Position numbers and translations under genes: made by a program. This document shows positions 6,199-7,771 of a DNA stretch of 7,771 nt, piece by piece. The stretch is from positions 1 to 7,771 of the forward strand of contig DATBFY010000680.1 in NCBI GenBank assembly GCA_036558265.1, written 5' to 3'. This DNA is from RYN-433 sp036558265. Its GTDB lineage: Bacteria > Planctomycetota > Phycisphaerae > Tepidisphaerales > Tepidisphaeraceae. Position 1 is the stretch's first letter; each line of letters starts with the position of its first letter. The notes beneath the pieces were generated by a model, which worked only from the letters and a program-made list of their open reading frames with translations, did not search any database and was not told the origin of the DNA.

Positions 6199-6227
6199 AT
6201 TATAGATGAGTCCGCATGGAATCGAAA
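6199..6227 (-). promoter_or_regulatory. Candidate RAYT promoter, giving a near-leaderless mRNA
   Basis: A perfect TATAAT (minus strand, 6199-6204) lies eight bases before the RAYT ATG. With a 17-base spacer the -35 position reads TTTCGA, a poor match (3 of 6). If used, transcription would start within a few bases of the ATG, so the mRNA would be leaderless or nearly so, which fits the lack of any Shine-Dalgarno there. The -10 stands out in this GC-rich background but the call rests mostly on it. Confidence 0.35.
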
Positions 6228-6236
6228 GCGGAAAGA

Positions 6237-6311
6237 AAAGGCTCCCACGGAAAAAAAGGCTCCCGTCCCTTTTTCCATCGGGGAGGAAAAAGGCTCCCGT
6301 CCCTTTTTTTT
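6237..6311. repeat. Right doubled RAYT-associated repeat plus a partial third copy
   Basis: Two complete units (6251-6274 and 6287-6311), reverse complements of the left ones, with core GGCTCCCGTCCC between A and T runs. A degenerate half unit precedes them at 6237-6250 (AAAAGGCTCCCACGG), so the right side has about 2.5 units against 2 on the left. Each full unit can form the same A/T-flanked hairpin. The repeats lie upstream of the RAYT gene and between its promoter and that of the CheB-CheR gene. Confidence 0.88.
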
Positions 6312-6581
6312 CCGGGAATTGCGGGATCGCCGCTCAGGTCGGCAGGATGCCGCCCGACGGGGGGACATAAGTCGGGGGCCGGTCGCTATTTCCGCGCCGC
6401 GCCGGCCCGGCACACGCATTGGCGAGATTTGGGTCTCATTCCTTGTCGATTCGCGCGGCGAGGGGGAGTAAAATAACCGGTTCCCTCACGACGATCCGTT
6501 TGTGCGCGCCGCGGGGTCGCCAGGGTACGGGTCGAGTGGCCCGTCTCGCCACCTCGCGGATCGTTGACCGGGCCTGACATC
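6312..6581 (+). other. Leader region of the CheB-CheR gene
   Basis: 270 bases with no gene on either strand that I can support. The only promoter-like signal is TAAAAT at 6469-6474 with TTGTCG at 6443-6448, but the spacer is 20 bases, which makes it weak. If used, it would give a leader of about 100 bases. No Shine-Dalgarno precedes the ATG at 6582 (GGCCTGACATC). No terminator or small RNA is evident. Confidence 0.35.
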
Positions 6582-7771
6582 ATGTCCGACGAACTCAAGT
6601 CGCCGTTGCCGCCCCCGGAGGGGACGGGGGCATCGTCCAAGCCACCCGCCAAGCCATCGTCCGCGTCGTCGTCCCCACCGCCGAGCTCCGGCGGTGATGG
6701 CAATGGGGAGGAAACCGTCGAATTGATCGGGCGGCACGCCGAGTCGCCTCACGCCCATGCCGGCGCGCCGGCGTCCGCCGAGCTGGCGGAGATGAAGCCC
6801 GAGCCCCCGGAAGAGCCCGACCGCCTGGCCGAGCCGGTGGACGTCGAGCAACCCCCGCGGCTGCCGTTCGTGGTCGTGGGGATGGGCGGCTCGGCCGGCG
6901 GGCTCGAGGCGTTCACCGAGTTCCTGACGTCGATGCCCCCCGACAGCGGCATGGCGTTCGTCATGGTGGTCCACCTGCCGCCCGAGCACCACAGCCTGAT
7001 GGCCGATCTGCTGGGCAAACGCACCAGCATGCGCGTCCTGCAGGTCGAAGACCGGATGCGCGTCGAGCCCGACCACGTCTACGTGATCCGCCCCGGCCGC
7101 ACGCTGACGATCCACGACGGGGCGCTGCACCTGACCGAGCCGCTGGAAAGGCGCGGGCACGCGCGGCCGGTGGACGACTTCTTCCGCTCGCTGGCCGAAG
7201 AGCAGCGCGAACGCGCGATCTGCGTGATCATGAGCGGGATGGGGAGCAACGGGTCGGCCGGGGCGCAGGCGGTCAAGGCCGTGGGCGGCGTCTGCATCGC
7301 GCAGGAGCCGGAATCGGCGCACTACCCCGCGATGCCGCGGCACCTGATCGAGTCGGGCCTGGCGGACTACATCCTGCGCCCGCGCGACATGCCCGAGGCG
7401 CTGGTGCGGTTCGCCGCCCACCCGTATGCGCAGGGGCGGCTCAGCGCCGACACGCTGCTGCGCCGCGAGCGGCAGCAGTTCGGGGAGCTGCTGGCGATCC
7501 TGCGGGCGCGGACGCGCCAGGACTTCTCCGGGTACAAGCGGCCGACCCTGCTCCGCCGCGTGCAGCGCCGCATGGGCCTCAACCAGGTCACCCAGTTGCA
7601 GGAGTACATCCGGGTGCTGCGTAACAGCGCGGCGGAAGTCGGCGCGCTGGCGGACGACCTGTTGATCCACGTGACCGGGTTCTTCCGCGACCCCGAGGCG
7701 TGGGAGTCGCTGCGCGAGCGGGTGATCGTGCCCCTGGTCGCCTCGCGCGACGGCGACAACCAGATCCGCTG
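6582..7771 (+). CDS. CheB-CheR fusion chemotaxis-type signalling protein, 5' part
   Basis: 396 complete codons run off the right edge without a stop. Residues 1 to about 93 are a Pro/Ser/Glu-rich disordered leader. Then comes a CheB methylesterase domain (about 94-290): nucleophile Ser104 in GMGGSAGG, His131 in VVHLPPEHH, and GMGSNG with Asn223 where CheB has the catalytic Asp. From about 297 a CheR N-terminal domain follows, with DFSGYKRPTLLRRVQRRM (314-331), and the beginning of the methyltransferase domain with HVTGFFRDPEAW (363-374). There is no receiver domain. Family knowledge: such fusions usually continue with the SAM-binding CheR domain, coiled coil, PAS and often a histidine kinase. 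No chemotaxis neighbours are visible. The Asn suggests weak or absent esterase activity. Confidence 0.95.
   Translation, partial: MSDELKSPLPPPEGTGASSKPPAKPSSASSSPPPSSGGDGNGEETVELIGRHAESPHAHAGAPASAELAEMKPEPPEEPDRLAEPVDVEQPPRLPFVVVGMGGSAGGLEAFTEFLTSMPPDSGMAFVMVVHLPPEHHSLMADLLGKRTSMRVLQVEDRMRVEPDHVYVIRPGRTLTIHDGALHLTEPLERRGHARPVDDFFRSLAEEQRERAICVIMSGMGSNGSAGAQAVKAVGGVCIAQEPESAHYPAMPRHLIESGLADYILRPRDMPEALVRFAAHPYAQGRLSADTLLRRERQQFGELLAILRARTRQDFSGYKRPTLLRRVQRRMGLNQVTQLQEYIRVLRNSAAEVGALADDLLIHVTGFFRDPEAWESLRERVIVPLVASRDGDNQIR

Larger units (their letters stand above)
5430..6311 (-). mobile_element. RAYT cassette: transposase between inverted doubled repeats
   Basis: The RAYT gene is bracketed by a doubled repeat on each side. 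The right pair, including its spacer (CCATCGGGGAGG), is the reverse complement of the left pair and spacer (CCTCCCGATGG) apart from one extra G and A/T-run lengths. The whole ~57-bp end structures are therefore inverted repeats. No target-site duplication is obvious. This is the layout expected of a REP-associated transposase and its cognate repeats; such genes are usually single-copy and largely immobile while their repeats spread. Confidence 0.8.

Noticed and set aside
4609..6205. Long plus-strand frames over the ABC ATPase and RAYT genes
   Set aside because: Both opposite-strand genes carry complete catalytic motifs, so these frames are antisense shadows.
5430..6311. A complete insertion sequence with target-site duplications
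   Set aside because: The flanks outside the repeats show no duplicated target. RAYT enzymes are not expected to make one, so I call it a RAYT cassette rather than a classical IS.
6486..7670. 394-codon minus-strand frame opposite the CheB-CheR gene
   Set aside because: His/Arg/Gln-rich shadow. The plus strand encodes clear CheB and CheR motifs here.

Overview
The window is GC-rich and reads as a chromosomal accessory stretch from a planctomycete, probably of the Phycisphaerae or a relative. The main reasons are the zinc-ribbon core CGYDLRATPDRCPECG, found here at the end of small membrane proteins and familiar from that phylum, and a RAYT transposase flanked by repeats with the core GGGACGGGAGCC. 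The taxonomic call is inference from family knowledge; no rRNA or marker gene is present.

Layout. Positions 1-160 are a tandem heptamer array that runs off the left edge. Positions 253-2321 hold four small minus-strand membrane-protein genes of unknown function, in two translationally coupled pairs: 2136-2321 overlaps 1732-2139 by ATGA, and 639-1634 overlaps 253-642 by GTGA. Three of the four carry a four-cysteine zinc ribbon. A 46-bp repeat lies in the same orientation on each side of this block (168-213 and 2531-2576). Positions 2322-2714 contain no convincing gene. A two-gene ABC-2 type transporter follows on the minus strand: ATPase 4387-5382, then permease 2715-4199. The gap between them holds a MITE-like element with 11-bp terminal inverted repeats. 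Positions 5430-6311 are a RAYT (REP-associated Y1 transposase) element with doubled repeats at both ends in inverted orientation. Diverging from it on the plus strand is the 5' part of a long CheB-CheR fusion gene (6582 to the right edge), whose methylesterase domain has Asn where the catalytic Asp is expected.

Functionally, only the ABC pair can be assigned to a shared machine (an ATP-driven export or membrane-remodelling transporter of unknown substrate). The CheB-CheR protein is a signalling protein. The RAYT cassette sits between the two units and its hairpin ends may insulate them. The zinc-ribbon membrane proteins are the least understood content. Their coupled pairing, the near-identical zinc-ribbon DNA in two of them and the flanking direct repeats make them the best candidate here for something undescribed.
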